Assembly (NCBI GenBank): GCA_035254305.1
Contig: DATFAS010000155.1
Span: 1 to 6,261, forward strand
Source: DATFAS01 sp035254305
Lineage (GTDB): Bacteria; Bacillota; Bacilli; Aneurinibacillales; RAOX-1
Direction of reading: 5' to 3'
Length of the DNA: 6,261 bases
Numbering within the stretch: the first letter of the stretch is position 1; each line of letters starts with the position of its first letter. The position numbers were made by a program, and so were the translations under genes. This document shows, piece after piece, positions 5,960 to 6,261 of this stretch. The notes beneath the pieces were generated by a model. That model worked only from the letters and a program-made list of their open reading frames with translations, was not told the origin of the DNA and did no database searches.

Positions 5960-6157
5960 CTCCTGAATAACCCCCATAGCTTGGGTGTATTGTTCGTTTC
6001 TCACATATATTCCATCCTCAAAGGTTTTTACTTCTACCCCAGCATTCGATAATTGCTCAGAAACGGTCTTCAGACGATAAGGATTCACATCAATATAGGC
6101 TATGCACCAATGATCTAATGATGTTGGTCGATTCCTCCATCTACTAAAAAAACCCAT
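5954..6157 (-). CDS. Small protein of unknown function, possible beta-alpha-beta fold
   Basis: I do not recognise this 67-residue protein with certainty. The gene looks real because a perfect GGGAGG (6166-6171) lies 8 bases before the ATG, and it fills the space between two terminator-like structures. After a basic N-terminus (FFSRWRNR) the pattern reads as a strand (17-23, WCIAYID), a helix (26-39), two short strands (41-45 VEVKT; 49-53 GIYVR) and a last helix (54-65). There is no signal peptide, membrane segment or metal motif; the single cysteine is C18. The layout recalls small putative signal-transducing proteins of the DUF2007 type, but that is a guess from predicted secondary structure. 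It converges on the chemoreceptor gene with 64 bases between the stop codons. I see no clear promoter: the best -10 (6177-6182) would start transcription inside the Shine-Dalgarno sequence. Confidence 0.75.
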   Translation of the reverse strand: MGFFSRWRNRPTSLDHWCIAYIDVNPYRLKTVSEQLSNAGVEVKTFEDGIYVRNEQYTQAMGVIQEK

Positions 6158-6235
6158 TGTTTCAACCTCCCAAAAGAATATATAATGTACAATTCGGCTT
6201 ATTTACTTCCTTTTTGGGGGTTTGCAGGGTTATCT

Positions 6236-6258
6236 TTAAAAAAGAAAAACACCCCTCT
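6236..6258 (-). terminator. Possible right half of a terminator from a gene beyond the window
   Basis: On the minus strand AGAGGGGTG (6250-6258) is followed by a T-rich run (TTTTTCTTTTTT). This looks like the second arm and U-tract of an intrinsic terminator whose first arm would lie past position 6261. If so, a minus-strand gene ends just outside the window and the small gene at 5954-6157 is a separate unit. Confidence 0.3.
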
Positions 6259-6261
6259 AAT

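Noticed and set aside
6177..6182. TATATT as the -10 of the small gene at 5954-6157
   Set aside because: Transcription would begin inside the Shine-Dalgarno sequence, and no -35 is found at the right distance.

Overview
The window reads as AT-rich chromosomal DNA from a low-GC Gram-positive bacterium, most probably of the order Bacillales. Three things point there: a UvrX-type Y-family polymerase preceded by LexA operators of the Bacillus (DinR) type, an Fnr regulator whose iron-sulfur cysteines lie at the C-terminus as in Bacillus subtilis Fnr, and strong Shine-Dalgarno sequences with a TTG start on one gene. I cannot name a genus or species.

Layout from left to right. The first 130 bases are AT-rich and hold no gene, only a short inverted repeat and two GTCCCC motifs at the edge. 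Next come four genes on the minus strand, read right to left. They are an error-prone DNA polymerase (uvrX, 131-1396), a small membrane protein of the holin-4/YvlD type (1552-1902), an HD-GYP protein predicted to degrade cyclic di-GMP (2090-3172), and an Fnr/Crp-family oxygen-responsive regulator (fnr, 3267-3965). A 232-base divergent spacer follows. It holds candidate promoters, a 7/10 match to an Fnr box and a perfect 16-base dyad. On the plus strand there is then a membrane-bound chemoreceptor (4198-5889) ending in a clear intrinsic terminator. Last is a 67-residue protein of unknown function on the minus strand (5954-6157), convergent with the chemoreceptor. The right edge shows what looks like half of a terminator belonging to a gene outside the window.

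Transcription units. Terminator-like hairpins after the membrane-protein gene and after the HD-GYP gene separate uvrX, the membrane-protein gene and the HD-GYP gene into independent units. No convincing terminator lies between fnr and the HD-GYP gene (94 bases apart), so these two may be partly co-transcribed, although the HD-GYP gene also has its own perfect TATAAT.

Working together. uvrX is a stand-alone SOS gene. The plausible functional group is fnr, the HD-GYP gene and the chemoreceptor gene: an oxygen-sensing transcription factor beside a cyclic di-GMP phosphodiesterase and a chemotaxis receptor. A link between oxygen status and motility or lifestyle is an attractive reading, but it rests on adjacency and weak operator matches. 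I see no CRISPR array, insertion sequence, tRNA, rRNA or clearly new defence or mobile system here.
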